64,000 bases of DNA from NCBI RefSeq assembly GCF_026153455.1, contig NZ_CP110629.1, positions 1,364,001-1,428,000 on the forward strand. The letters are read 5' to 3'. Numbering within the stretch: the first letter of the stretch is position 1; each line of letters opens with the position of its first letter. The notes below the pieces were generated by a model. It made no database searches. It saw only the letters and a program-made list of their open reading frames with translations, and had not been told where the DNA came from. This stretch comes from Marinimicrobium sp. C6131. GTDB taxonomy: Bacteria > Pseudomonadota > Gammaproteobacteria > Pseudomonadales > Cellvibrionaceae. A program made the position numbers and the translations under genes. Below are positions 1 to 8,897 of the stretch, piece after piece.

Positions 1-1550
1 GGCAGACGTACTTCACCACGGCGGACTCCACCCGGGTGCAGCTTCTCTCGCTGTTCAGGGCATTGCTGGCGACCACACTCGGCGCCATTCGGGAGCAGCT
101 GCGCCTGAGCTGGCAGAGCCTGTGCGCGCTTCGCTGGACACCACGCCGTGGCCTGTACCGCCACCCGCAAATCCGGGTGACTGAAATCAAAGGTCCCTTG
201 AATCCGCCTAAAGAGCACACCACGGTCATTTCCACCCAGGTTCAGCAGGCGGCGCACTACCACTCACTGTGGCGTGGCCGGCGGTTGCTCTCACGCACCC
301 TGACTCTGGTAATACTGCTGACCGTCATCTGGGGTGCTTTCAGTCTGGCACTGAATGAGTGGTCACTGCCCGGTGAGCGCTGGCTGCCGGAGCCGGTGCA
401 GTCGCTTGCCCGGCGCACAGCGCACTTGATCGCCCCCGGCACGACCGAGGCCAGACCCGAAGCGGTGCGCACAACCAACATTCCCACGACCCCGCTGGTG
501 TTACGCCCCGAACCCGAGACCCGCCCCACATCCACTGACACGCTGATGGGGATGACGCCCGAGGCGCCCGTCGATACGCCCGCGGCCGCCCCACCACGGT
601 ACGAATTGCGGGTCACCCCGGAGCCGGAAAACGCCCGGGTCCGCATCCTGAACATACCGGACCGATATTACCCTGGCATTCCTTTGCTGCCCGGACGCTA
701 TCATATCGAAACCAGCTATCCCGGCTACGACACCGACACCCGCTGGATCGAAGTGGAGGACCAGGCGGTGACCCTGCCCGTCTCGTTGCGCAAAACACCC
801 GTGGCCGGCGCAACCTTCTACAACGAGCTGCGCGATGGCGACCGCGGGCCCGAAATGGTGATTGTCCCCGCCGGCCGTTTCACCATGGGCAGCAAGTTGG
901 ACAGCCGCAGCATGCCCGAGCGCAACGTCCGCATTCCCCGGGCGTTTGCCATCAGCCGCTTTGAAATCACCTTCGCCGACTATGATAAATTTGCCCGGGC
1001 CACCGATCGCTCCCTGCCCGATGACCAGCGCTGGGGACGGGACAATCGCCCTGTGATCAATGTGAGCTGGAACGATGCTCAGGCCTACGTCCGTTGGCTC
1101 AGTGACACCACGGGAAAACGCTACCGGTTACCGAGTGAGGCCGAGTGGGAGTACGCCGCACGGGCGGGCACCAGCACGACCTTCTGGTGGGGAGAGACCG
1201 GCGCCGACGCCGACGGTCTGGCCAATTGTCGACGCGGCTGCAACAGTGAGTACACCGGCCTCTTTTTTTCAAAGAGTGCACCGGTGGGCTCCTACCCGGC
1301 CAATGCCTTCGGCCTGCACAGTGTCGCCGGCAATGTCGCCGAATGGACCCGGGACTGTTACCGTAACCATTTGCTGGAAATGCCTCAGGACGGCTCGCCG
1401 CTGGTTACGGACAGCTGCTCCGAACGAACCGTACGCGGCGGTTCTTTTGAGGATTCAGTGGGCAATATCGCCTCTCATGTACGACGGGGTGAGCCCGCCG
1501 ATTATCGGGATAGCACCCTGGGCTTCCGCGTTGTGGTCGAGCTGTACTGA
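1..1550 (+). CDS. membrane-anchored PEGA / formylglycine-generating-enzyme-like (SUMF1) protein, 5' partial
   Basis: The frame is open to the left window edge. A GTG at 36 is the first possible start, but codons upstream are all sense, so the gene probably begins outside. Numbering from 36, a hydrophobic segment at about residues 87-105 follows a basic stretch and looks like one membrane span. A PEGA-like beta domain (about 190-255) carries a PGRYHIE-type strand. Residues from about 270 to the end form an FGE-sulfatase/SUMF1 domain: PAGRFTMGS near its start, then NVSWNDAQAYVRWL, LPSEAEWEYAARAG, NVAEWTRDCY, VRGGSF and LGFRV at the end. Members of this fold include sulfatase activators, EgtB-like iron enzymes and regulatory or structural domains; which one applies cannot be decided. 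It converges on murB with 32 bases between the stop codons. Confidence 0.8.
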   Translation, partial: QTYFTTADSTRVQLLSLFRALLATTLGAIREQLRLSWQSLCALRWTPRRGLYRHPQIRVTEIKGPLNPPKEHTTVISTQVQQAAHYHSLWRGRRLLSRTLTLVILLTVIWGAFSLALNEWSLPGERWLPEPVQSLARRTAHLIAPGTTEARPEAVRTTNIPTTPLVLRPEPETRPTSTDTLMGMTPEAPVDTPAAAPPRYELRVTPEPENARVRILNIPDRYYPGIPLLPGRYHIETSYPGYDTDTRWIEVEDQAVTLPVSLRKTPVAGATFYNELRDGDRGPEMVIVPAGRFTMGSKLDSRSMPERNVRIPRAFAISRFEITFADYDKFARATDRSLPDDQRWGRDNRPVINVSWNDAQAYVRWLSDTTGKRYRLPSEAEWEYAARAGTSTTFWWGETGADADGLANCRRGCNSEYTGLFFSKSAPVGSYPANAFGLHSVAGNVAEWTRDCYRNHLLEMPQDGSPLVTDSCSERTVRGGSFEDSVGNIASHVRRGEPADYRDSTLGFRVVVELY

Positions 1551-1582
1551 CCCTTCAGCGCCACCTCCGCCGGGACAACGCT

Positions 1583-2608
1583 TCAGGGATAAACCCGGGG
1601 CTCGGGCTCGAGATCCACGCCGTACTCTGCGGCAATAGAATGGCGAATCTCCTCCGCCAGAGCCAGCACGTCCGCGCCGGATGCACGACCGGGATTGGTC
1701 AGCACCAGCGCCTGGCGCGCATGCACGGCCACCGGGCCGCGCGCCACGCCCTTCCACCCCGCACGCTCGATCAACCACCCGGCGGCGAGTTTTACATGCC
1801 GCGCATCGACCGGATAGGACACCAGCCCGGGATGACGCACCTGCAACTCGAGAAACTGGTCCAGCCCCACCAGCGGGTTTTTGAAAAAACTGCCCACGTT
1901 GGGAATCTCCGCGGGATCCGGCAGCTTACGACGCCGGACCCTGCACACCGCCTCACTCACCACCACCGGCGTCAGTTGAGCTACGGGAATCTCCCGAACC
2001 GCTTCTTTCAAGGCGGGATAGGTCACCTTCAGATGCGGCTGCCGGGACAGTTTCAGGGTCACTGACAAGATGATGTATCGGTCTTTGCCACTGCGCTTGA
2101 ACAGGCTGTCACGATAACCGAACTCGCAGGCGTCTTTATCGAACCGGTGTACCTCACCGGTCGCGACATCCATGGCCTCCAACTCGGAAAAGACATCTTT
2201 CAGCTCCACGCCGTAGGCGCCGATATTCTGGATTGGTGCCGCCCCCACAGAGCCGGGAATCAAGGACAGATTTTCCAGCCCCCAGTATTCGTGCTCAAGA
2301 CAATACTGCACCAGCTCATGCCAGTTTTCGCCGGCGGAAACGCGAAGCCAGAAGTGATGACGGTCTTCCTGAACCAGCATTTTCCCGGTCATCCGCATAT
2401 GGAGGACCAGACCGGGGAAATCCTCACGTAGCACCACATTGCTACCGCCACCGAGAATCAGCAGGGGAAAATTCCGTTCGCGCGCAAACTGAAGCAGCGC
2501 CGGCAGTTGCGCCACGTCGGTGACCTCGGCGTAATGCCGCGCCGTGACCGGCACTGCCAGGGTGTTGTAGGGTTGTAGGTTGATGTTGTCCTGTATGTCC
2601 ACGCGCAC
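1583..2608 (-). CDS. murB: UDP-N-acetylenolpyruvoylglucosamine reductase MurB
   Basis: Cytoplasmic FAD enzyme that reduces UDP-GlcNAc-enolpyruvate to UDP-MurNAc with NADPH, the second committed step of peptidoglycan precursor synthesis. The 341-residue product matches type I MurB. The FAD-binding part shows NTLAVP near residue 15, GGGSNVVL at 53-60 and IPGSVGAAPIQNIGAYG at 117-133. YRDS at 165-168 supplies the conserved Tyr-Arg pair, NVGSFFKNP at 237-245 holds the catalytic Ser240, and the end LEPEPRVYP holds the late Glu. It is the last gene of the minus-strand envelope operon, 13 bases after the phosphatase gene. Confidence 0.97.
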   Translation of the reverse strand: MRVDIQDNINLQPYNTLAVPVTARHYAEVTDVAQLPALLQFARERNFPLLILGGGSNVVLREDFPGLVLHMRMTGKMLVQEDRHHFWLRVSAGENWHELVQYCLEHEYWGLENLSLIPGSVGAAPIQNIGAYGVELKDVFSELEAMDVATGEVHRFDKDACEFGYRDSLFKRSGKDRYIILSVTLKLSRQPHLKVTYPALKEAVREIPVAQLTPVVVSEAVCRVRRRKLPDPAEIPNVGSFFKNPLVGLDQFLELQVRHPGLVSYPVDARHVKLAAGWLIERAGWKGVARGPVAVHARQALVLTNPGRASGADVLALAEEIRHSIAAEYGVDLEPEPRVYP

Positions 2609-2621
2609 CGGCTCTCTCTTA

Positions 2622-3095
2622 TTACCGCTGAGTTTTTATGTGTTGAATCAGCCCATCGCAGGCACTTTCAACCAGATCGAGCACCAGCTCAAAACCGTCA
2701 CCTTCGCCGTAGTAGGGATCGGGGACTTCGCGATAGTGAGCGTTTTCACCAAACTCAAGAAAGAGTCCAAGGTGCCCGGTGAAATGTGCCGGCCTGATGG
2801 CTTGCAGATCCTGCAGGTTGCTGTGATCCATGGCAAGAATGTAATGATATTCTTCAAAGTCGGCCGGATTGACCTGCCGGGCCCGAAGGTGACTGAGATC
2901 ATAGCCGCGCTTGAGCGCCGCACGCTGGGAGCGCGCATCGGGCCCTTTGCCAATATGCCAGGCACCCGTACCCGCCGAATCGATCTGGATACGTTTCTCC
3001 AATCCCGCCTGGCGGACTTTCTCTTCAAATATCCCATGGGCGGTAGGCGACCGACAGATATTACCCAGACACACAAATAATACATTGACGCTCAT
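2622..3095 (-). CDS. low-molecular-weight protein-tyrosine phosphatase
   Basis: 157 residues, the usual size of low-MW phosphatases (Wzb/Etp/PtpA type). The P-loop CLGNICRS starts at Cys9, giving the CX5R signature with Arg15. The general acid region DPYY lies at 126-129. Members dephosphorylate tyrosine residues, often on BY-kinases that control polysaccharide export; no such kinase is visible here, so the substrate is unknown. The gene sits between kdsB and murB as in Pseudomonas. It is separated from kdsB by 247 bases containing a large inverted repeat, so it may have its own promoter or be partly uncoupled from the upstream operon. Confidence 0.93.
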   Translation of the reverse strand: MSVNVLFVCLGNICRSPTAHGIFEEKVRQAGLEKRIQIDSAGTGAWHIGKGPDARSQRAALKRGYDLSHLRARQVNPADFEEYHYILAMDHSNLQDLQAIRPAHFTGHLGLFLEFGENAHYREVPDPYYGEGDGFELVLDLVESACDGLIQHIKTQR

Positions 3096-3204
3096 GCTTA
3101 AACCTTTGCCTAATAAATACTGATTTCATCTTTACGACTTCAGTTCTGGTCTCGTTACGCATAGGCGTCGAGAACAATCGTCAAGTTCACACGGAGGCGG
3201 CAGA

Positions 3205-3300
3205 GGGGCAGATAGCGTTTGGAGACTCTCGGAGACATGGATGTCGACGAGAAGCCCCCATGGATGGGTTCACGGCGGGTCTCCAAACGCTATCTGCCCC
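3205..3300. repeat. 22-bp perfect inverted repeat with 52-nt centre
   Basis: Arms at 3205-3226 and 3279-3300 are exact reverse complements; the left arm begins GGGGCAGATAGC. The 52-base centre holds two near-palindromes, ACATGGATGT (3235-3244) and CCCATGGATGGG, followed by TTCACGGCG. From memory, similar ACATGGATGT / CCCATGGATGGG modules recur between genes in marine gammaproteobacteria, so this is probably a REP-like interspersed element; I saw no second copy in this window. It lies inside the operon between kdsB and the phosphatase gene and could fold in mRNA, acting as an attenuator or a 3'-end stabiliser. Confidence 0.8.
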
Positions 3301-3342
3301 ACTGACGCCGGACTCAAAAAAAACCACCAGACCAAATACCGA

Positions 3343-4098
3343 CTAACCCAACAACCGACGAACCCGATCCAAATCAAGTTCAGTGTCGACACCACCAGGA
3401 ACAGGCCGGCAAGCCTCCGCAACGTGAATCGACTCACCCTGCCACATGACCCGCAACTGCTCCAACGACTCAAACCGCTCCAACGGCGCCTGATCCCAAG
3501 TCACAAACCGGTGCAACAACCCCACCCGATACGCATAAATCCCAATATGCCGCCGCGCCACAAACCCCTCCGGTAATGCCCTTCCCTCCCCCGCAAACGC
3601 ATCGCGAGGATACGGAATCGGCGCCCGGCTGAAATACAGCGCGCGACCGCTCATATCGCTCACCACCTTCACAATATTCGGATTACAAAAATCCTCCACC
3701 GACTCAATCGGCTCACACAAGGTTGCCACACTCGCCGAATCGTCATTCGCCAGATTCTGCGCCACCTGATTGATGACCGCCGGCGGAATCAGAGGTTCAT
3801 CGCCCTGCACATTGACCACGATGGCATCGTCCGGCAACCCCAACTGGCTGACCACCTCCTGCAACCGATCGGTCCCCGACTGATGATCCGGGGAGGTCAT
3901 ACACACCGTCGCCCCGAAAGCGCGGGCCGCCAGTTCGATGCGCTCATCATCCGTGGCGATGATGACCTTCGTGGCGGCGCTCTCACAGGCGCGTTCGTAA
4001 ACGTGCTGAATCATCGGCTTGCCGGCGATGTCTTTGAGTGGTTTTGCGGGCAACCGGGAGGAGGCGTAACGGGCGGGGATGACAACGTAAAAACTCAT
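3343..4098 (-). CDS. kdsB: 3-deoxy-manno-octulosonate cytidylyltransferase KdsB
   Basis: Activates KDO with CTP to CMP-KDO for inner-core LPS synthesis in the cytoplasm. The 251-residue product has the N-terminal nucleotide-binding motif VIPARYASSRLPAKPL (about 6-21), IIATDDERI, the SGTDR element, NVQGDEPLIPP near residue 97 and the sugar-binding region RHIGIYAYR. Length and motif order match the family. The start overlaps the lpxK stop by four bases, so the two are probably translationally coupled. The next gene downstream is 247 bases away across the inverted repeat. Confidence 0.97.
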   Translation of the reverse strand: MSFYVVIPARYASSRLPAKPLKDIAGKPMIQHVYERACESAATKVIIATDDERIELAARAFGATVCMTSPDHQSGTDRLQEVVSQLGLPDDAIVVNVQGDEPLIPPAVINQVAQNLANDDSASVATLCEPIESVEDFCNPNIVKVVSDMSGRALYFSRAPIPYPRDAFAGEGRALPEGFVARRHIGIYAYRVGLLHRFVTWDQAPLERFESLEQLRVMWQGESIHVAEACRPVPGGVDTELDLDRVRRLLG

Positions 4099-5126
4099 GG
4101 AATCGAATTCGCTTCAGGTGTGGATTTGAGGGCATCAATGCGTTTCAGGAAGTCGTTCCAGAACGCCTCCGGCAATGTGGCGCTGACACTCAGGTACCAC
4201 CAGTCCGCTTGGGCGAATGCCTGACACTTGACCGCATCTTTGGCAGTCATCACAACTGGAAATGCCGGCTGGAAGACCAGCTCGCCCGGGCGGTAATGAT
4301 GATGATCGGCGAAGCGGTGGGGAATCGGTTCCAGCCCAAGGCTTTTCAGCGTGGCAAAAAACCGGTCGGGATTGCCGATACCCGCCACCGCATGCACCGG
4401 TGTCTGTGGAGCAAAATGGGTCAGCGATGCACGGGCGTCATCAGACACCCGATGCCAGACATCCGGGGTCACCGTCATAGCGTACTGGGTCGTGCGCAAC
4501 GTCGGGGCCTGTTGACGCACCTTGTCCCCTGAACCGTTGACCACCACCCAGTCGACCTCATTGAGCCGTTCAACAGGCTCGCGTAACGGCCCGACTGGCA
4601 GGCACCAGCCATTGCCGAAAGCGCGGGCGCCGTCCACCACGGCAATTTCCAGATCCCGAGCCAAACGGTAATGCTGCAGGCCGTCGTCGCTCAGTACAAT
4701 GTCGCAGCCTTTCTGGCGCAGTACCTGCGTGGCGTCAACCCGATCCGGGCCGACACACACGGGACACCGGGTTGCCCGGGCGATCGTCAGGGGCTCATCA
4801 CCGCAATGGGTTACCGGGGTGTCGGGTGAAACCATCAAGGGGTAGCCGGGCGCCTTGCCCCCATAACCCCGACTGACCACGCCCGGTTTGTGACCCGCCT
4901 CTTGCAGACGTTGCACCAGGGCAATGAGCAGCGGGGTTTTTCCGGTACCACCGACACTGATATTGCCGACCACCACCACCGGTACATCAAACGCGACCGC
5001 GCCGCGCTCCAGTCGGACACGACGCCGGCGCGCCAGCACACGAAACAGCCAGGCCACCGGCGCCAGCAGGTATACCCAGCGGGCCTTACCGTACCAGGCA
5101 TTTTCCCAGACCGAGGCCAGCGTCAT
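4095..5126 (-). CDS. lpxK: tetraacyldisaccharide 4'-kinase LpxK
   Basis: Inner-membrane kinase that phosphorylates the 4' position of the lipid A disaccharide. Of 343 residues, the N-terminal 1-40 is hydrophobic/basic (membrane association). The P-loop VGNISVGGTGKTP at 53-65 contains Lys63, followed by VSRGYGG, then the DDGLQHYRLARDLEIAVVDG region and a late HHHYRPGE segment. It lies 16 bases after exbD and overlaps kdsB. In enterobacteria msbA usually precedes lpxK; here no msbA is found in the operon. The small Trm112-like gene often found between lpxK and kdsB is also absent. Confidence 0.96.
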   Translation of the reverse strand: MTLASVWENAWYGKARWVYLLAPVAWLFRVLARRRRVRLERGAVAFDVPVVVVGNISVGGTGKTPLLIALVQRLQEAGHKPGVVSRGYGGKAPGYPLMVSPDTPVTHCGDEPLTIARATRCPVCVGPDRVDATQVLRQKGCDIVLSDDGLQHYRLARDLEIAVVDGARAFGNGWCLPVGPLREPVERLNEVDWVVVNGSGDKVRQQAPTLRTTQYAMTVTPDVWHRVSDDARASLTHFAPQTPVHAVAGIGNPDRFFATLKSLGLEPIPHRFADHHHYRPGELVFQPAFPVVMTAKDAVKCQAFAQADWWYLSVSATLPEAFWNDFLKRIDALKSTPEANSIP

Positions 5127-5142
5127 GTCAAACGCCCCCGAA

Positions 5143-5568
5143 TCACTCCCCGGACTCGGGGCGCCGGGTGGTGATACTCAGGTGCACAAACCCCAACTGG
5201 CCGGCAGCATCCATGGCCCGGACCACGCTTTCGTGGGGGGCTTTGGCATCAGCGGTAATGGTCAGAGGCAACTGATTGTTGCCCTCCGAGGCCTTTTCCA
5301 AAGCCGACATCAGGGTCACCAGCTTACTGTTTACCAAGCTGCGACCATTGATCGAGTAATCGCCTTCCGCGGTAATCAGAATATCCAGCGGCGCATCGGC
5401 GTCCTGCTCGCTCGCTTCACCTTCGGCTTCGGGCAGGTCGATGCTCAAATGGGTTTCTTTGGTAAAGGTGGTGGACACCATAAAGAAAATCAGCAACAGA
5501 AATACCACATCGATCAATGGTGTCAGATTGATGCTGTCATTTTCTCTAGATTGACGTCGAAATTGCAC
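5143..5568 (-). CDS. exbD: ExbD/TolR family biopolymer transport protein
   Basis: 141 residues: a short cytoplasmic N-terminus, one transmembrane helix (about 16-36, LTPLIDVVFLLLIFF) with the conserved proton-path Asp20, then a periplasmic domain. It forms an inner-membrane motor with the ExbB-type protein encoded 19 bases upstream. ExbD, TolR and related paralogues cannot be separated with confidence. Its place at the head of an LPS operon matches the Pseudomonas arrangement, where the pair is annotated as ExbD- or TolR-like. No TonB is adjacent, so the energised partner is unknown. Confidence 0.9.
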   Translation of the reverse strand: MQFRRQSRENDSINLTPLIDVVFLLLIFFMVSTTFTKETHLSIDLPEAEGEASEQDADAPLDILITAEGDYSINGRSLVNSKLVTLMSALEKASEGNNQLPLTITADAKAPHESVVRAMDAAGQLGFVHLSITTRRPESGE

Positions 5569-5587
5569 CCGCTTGCTCCTCGGTCAA

Positions 5588-6214
5588 TCAGTTGGCTTTC
5601 ACATCGACCCGACGGTCGCTGTGCAGGGCGTCCACAAGTTTTACCGCTTCTTCTTCCATGGTGACCACAATGGTGTCGACCCGGCGCTGGAAAAAGCGGT
5701 GCAGAATCATCGCGGGAATGGCCACGGTCAGGCCGGCGGCGGTAGTGATCAGCGCCTCGGAAATCCCGCCGGCCAGAACGCCGGCATTGCCAGTGCCCTG
5801 TAGCATGATGGCGGTAAACACCTTGATCATACCGATCACGGTGCCGAGCAGACCGAGCAGCGGTGCGATATTGGCAATGGTGCTGAGGATGGTCAGGTAG
5901 CGCTCCATTTCATGGATGACCTGGCTGGCCGCCTCCTGGATACTGTCTTTCATGACCTCCCGTCCGTGCCGGGAATTACTCAGACCGGCGGCCAGGATGC
6001 GCCCCAGGGGAGACGACTGCTTGAGCTCGCGGAGCTTGCCTGCGTCCAGCTGATTGTTTTTGATCCAGCTCCATACCTGTGCCAGCAGGTGCCGTGGAGC
6101 GATTTTTTTGGGGTCGAGAGTCCAGTAACGCTCACCACCAATGGCAATCACCAGGATGGAACAGAGAATAATGGGGACCATCAACCAGCCACCCGCGGTA
6201 ATAATCTCAAACAC
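5588..6214 (-). CDS. exbB: MotA/TolQ/ExbB family proton channel protein
   Basis: 208 residues with three predicted membrane helices (about 7-28, 115-140, 155-178). The region NIAPLLGLLGTVIGMIKVF is the family signature, followed by GGISEALITTAAGLTVAIPAMI. It partners the ExbD-type protein just downstream. It is the first gene of the minus-strand envelope operon. The 127 bases between it and the comEC stop should hold its promoter; TATCTT on the minus strand upstream is a candidate -10 without a good -35. The start is preceded by an AAGAGGAAAAG purine stretch. Confidence 0.92.
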   Translation of the reverse strand: MFEIITAGGWLMVPIILCSILVIAIGGERYWTLDPKKIAPRHLLAQVWSWIKNNQLDAGKLRELKQSSPLGRILAAGLSNSRHGREVMKDSIQEAASQVIHEMERYLTILSTIANIAPLLGLLGTVIGMIKVFTAIMLQGTGNAGVLAGGISEALITTAAGLTVAIPAMILHRFFQRRVDTIVVTMEEEAVKLVDALHSDRRVDVKAN

Positions 6215-6341
6215 TGAACTTTTCCTCTTTTAAATCGTTTTCTGGCCAAGGCGCACCCATCAGGGGCGCAAGATAGCACAGACCATTTCCAGCGGGAAAA
6301 CACCCTGTCACATTTTGCGACAGTCAGTCCCCGACGCACGG

Positions 6342-8732
6342 TTATTCATACCACCACCGTCTGGGGGCTTGCCGGGCATACCGCTCGCGGCGCCTCCCCT
6401 GCTTATCCCACTCGAACACAATGGCGCCGAGTGTGGCGGTATTGAGCACCTCAGCATCCCGGGCGCGATAACGCTCCACCACCGCCTGATCCGGATGACC
6501 GTGTCGCCCCCGGTAAGCCGCGCTGATCACCGCCGTGGAAGGCCGGGTCCGGGCGACCCACTCCACCGAGGACGATGTCGTTGCGCCATGGTGTGGCACC
6601 TGCAGCACGTCAACCGGCCCCCGGAGCTGATCCCGGCCGATCAATCGCCACTCCACCTCCCGCTCAATATCCCCAGTCAACAGGATTCGCTGGCCGGCGT
6701 ATTCGATTTCAAGAACGCAGGAGCGGTTGTTGTCGTTCATCCGAGCGGGAAAGCCTCCGTGCAGAAACCGGAAACTCACCTGATTCCATTGCCACGAGGC
6801 GCCCTGGTGGCACTCTTTCCCGGGCATCGGTGCAGGCAGTTCCGGATCACCAACCCACAGCGTTTCCGTGGGCAGGCTGCTCAGCACACTGGACAGGCCA
6901 CCGGCGTGGTCATCGTGACGATGACTGACCACCACGGCGTCCAGTTGATGGACACCCAATTGCCGCCAGTAAGGTACGATCACGCCGGAGCCCGCATCCA
7001 GCCGCTCACTGTAAGTGGGGCCCGTATCATACACCAGCCGATAATCCGGCGTCTGTACCGCTACGGCCAGTCCCTGCCCCACATCCAGAAACGCAACCCT
7101 CAAAGGCGGTACCGGTGGTCCCGGCAGCAATAGCGCCAACAGCAACCCCGGATACCCCAACCAGCGACCGGGCATCCCCCTTGGCAACAACGTCAATAAC
7201 GCCGCCAGTCCGGCCAATGCCAAGGCGGGCCCGGACAACACCGCCTGAAACAATGCCATTGGCGCCAACGCCTCCAACCATCCCAGCCAGGTCAACAGCG
7301 CGGACAACCCCACATCGGCAACAGTCAGTGCCATTTCGCTGGCCCAGGGCCAGACCACGCTCAGCGCCAATGCCAGCAGCAACCAGGGGACCACCATCAG
7401 GGTCACCAGCGGAATGGCCAGTACATTGGCGATCGGCGCCAGCAGGCTCACACCGTGCATCAATATCAACAGCGGAACCAGCAACCCCAGAAACACCGCC
7501 CATTGGGACGTCACTACCCCACCGCCCCGCTGCCGTCCACTCGGGCGCCGACGACCGGTGAACGCCAGCACGAGCACCGCGACGGCGGTGAAGCTGAGCC
7601 AGAACCCGGGGTCGAAGGGCGCGAGGGGATCCCGCAGCAGCACCGCCAACCAGGCCAACAACAGTCCGGTTGGCGCCGGTAACGTCCGCCGGCAAAGCGT
7701 CATCCACTGGACCACGCCGATCATGATCAACGCTCGTTGAGTCGGTATGCTGAAGCCGGCCAGGGCGCTGTAAAGCAGCGCACACAGTAGCGCGAGCACC
7801 TGCCCCGAGGCCGAGGCGGGTACCCGGTGGCACAGCACGTTGAGCCCACGCCCCAGAACCCCGCCACACCACAACCCCGCCAGGGCCACCATTCCCACAT
7901 GCAACCCGGAAATGGCCAACAGGTGATTGGTTCCGGAGCGCAGCAGCTGAGCCCAGCGCTCCGGACTTAGTCCGGATCGATCCCCAATCAATAGCGCCTG
8001 CATCAGATCCCGGTGCACCAAGCCGTGTCGGCCTTCCAGCCAGTGCCGAACCCGCTCCCGCCAGTAACTTAACGATTGGGCGGACGGCGCCGCCAGCCGC
8101 CGGTTATCGGCGCTTTCCCGTACATAAGCGGTCGCATCGACCCCCTGGCGCATCAACCAGAGCTGGTAATCCAGTCCGCCGGGATTGACGAAACCCCGTG
8201 GCGGTCGGACTCTCAATGTCAGTTGCCAGCGCTCACCGGCATGCAGAGACGGCCCGCCATACCAACTGACCAGAATGTGCCGTAACGGCAGGTCCAGAGG
8301 GCTCCCCGTTGTTGATTCGACCCGCTCAACCTGCAAGCGGATACGCTCGCGACGCGCATCGTGGTCCGGCAGACCGACCAGTATCCCCTGAACGCGAATC
8401 TCCGCGCCGCCGAAAGACTGGGGGAGGCGATGATAAAGCTGCCAGTGACCAAACGACGCTCCCCAGAGAAACCCCAGAAGCCCGAACGCCAGACACTGTC
8501 GCCACCGGGGTGCCCGCCAGAACAGTCCCAGAATCAGTGGCACTAACAGACCCAATACGAATGGCGGCGGCAAGTATGGCCGCTGGGAGGCCAGGATAAT
8601 TCCCAGAGAACAGCTCACCAACGCCCCGTTGAGGGAAAAGGCGCGGCGCCGGCTTGTCATCCACCGACGTACAGTCTTCGCTATCGCTGAACGACCGGTA
8701 CCCTGAGGGGCCGGATTTTCTGGAGGGGTCAT
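6342..8732 (-). CDS. comEC: ComEC/Rec2 family DNA uptake channel protein
   Basis: Inner-membrane protein that moves transforming single-stranded DNA into the cytoplasm in competent cells. The frame extends to 8852, but I place the start at ATG 8732 because AAAGGA lies seven bases before it; this gives 796 residues, normal for the family. Order: N-terminal helices, a DUF4131-like OB region (RIRVQGILVG), the multi-helix Competence domain with ALLIGDRSGLS and HLLAISGLHVGMVALAG, and a C-terminal metallo-beta-lactamase-like domain with FLDVGQG, SHRHDDHAGG, LLTGDIE and PHHGA. The nuclease-like motif is intact. It is divergent from the coiled-coil gene at 8898. No pilus or comEA gene is in the window. 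Confidence 0.95.
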   Translation of the reverse strand: MTPPENPAPQGTGRSAIAKTVRRWMTSRRRAFSLNGALVSCSLGIILASQRPYLPPPFVLGLLVPLILGLFWRAPRWRQCLAFGLLGFLWGASFGHWQLYHRLPQSFGGAEIRVQGILVGLPDHDARRERIRLQVERVESTTGSPLDLPLRHILVSWYGGPSLHAGERWQLTLRVRPPRGFVNPGGLDYQLWLMRQGVDATAYVRESADNRRLAAPSAQSLSYWRERVRHWLEGRHGLVHRDLMQALLIGDRSGLSPERWAQLLRSGTNHLLAISGLHVGMVALAGLWCGGVLGRGLNVLCHRVPASASGQVLALLCALLYSALAGFSIPTQRALIMIGVVQWMTLCRRTLPAPTGLLLAWLAVLLRDPLAPFDPGFWLSFTAVAVLVLAFTGRRRPSGRQRGGGVVTSQWAVFLGLLVPLLILMHGVSLLAPIANVLAIPLVTLMVVPWLLLALALSVVWPWASEMALTVADVGLSALLTWLGWLEALAPMALFQAVLSGPALALAGLAALLTLLPRGMPGRWLGYPGLLLALLLPGPPVPPLRVAFLDVGQGLAVAVQTPDYRLVYDTGPTYSERLDAGSGVIVPYWRQLGVHQLDAVVVSHRHDDHAGGLSSVLSSLPTETLWVGDPELPAPMPGKECHQGASWQWNQVSFRFLHGGFPARMNDNNRSCVLEIEYAGQRILLTGDIEREVEWRLIGRDQLRGPVDVLQVPHHGATTSSSVEWVARTRPSTAVISAAYRGRHGHPDQAVVERYRARDAEVLNTATLGAIVFEWDKQGRRRERYARQAPRRWWYE

Positions 8733-8897
8733 CGCATTTCCTTTGCGTGAGGACGAGCCCCGATTATGCGTAAAGCAGGCCACACCACCAAGCCTATTAC
8801 GGGCTATACTGGGTCCGACTCTATCTAACTGTGACAGAGTCCACAGTTTCAACTCGGTATCGACAGTAATTTGACGCTTTCAGAGGGCGCATAAAAA

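Noticed and set aside
8733..8852. N-terminal extension of comEC to 8852
   Set aside because: AAAGGA before ATG 8732 and the family length favour the shorter start.
8868..8896. Promoter TTTGAC / TAAAAA just before the gene at 8898
   Set aside because: The -10-like string abuts the ATG, so transcription would start inside the coding region.
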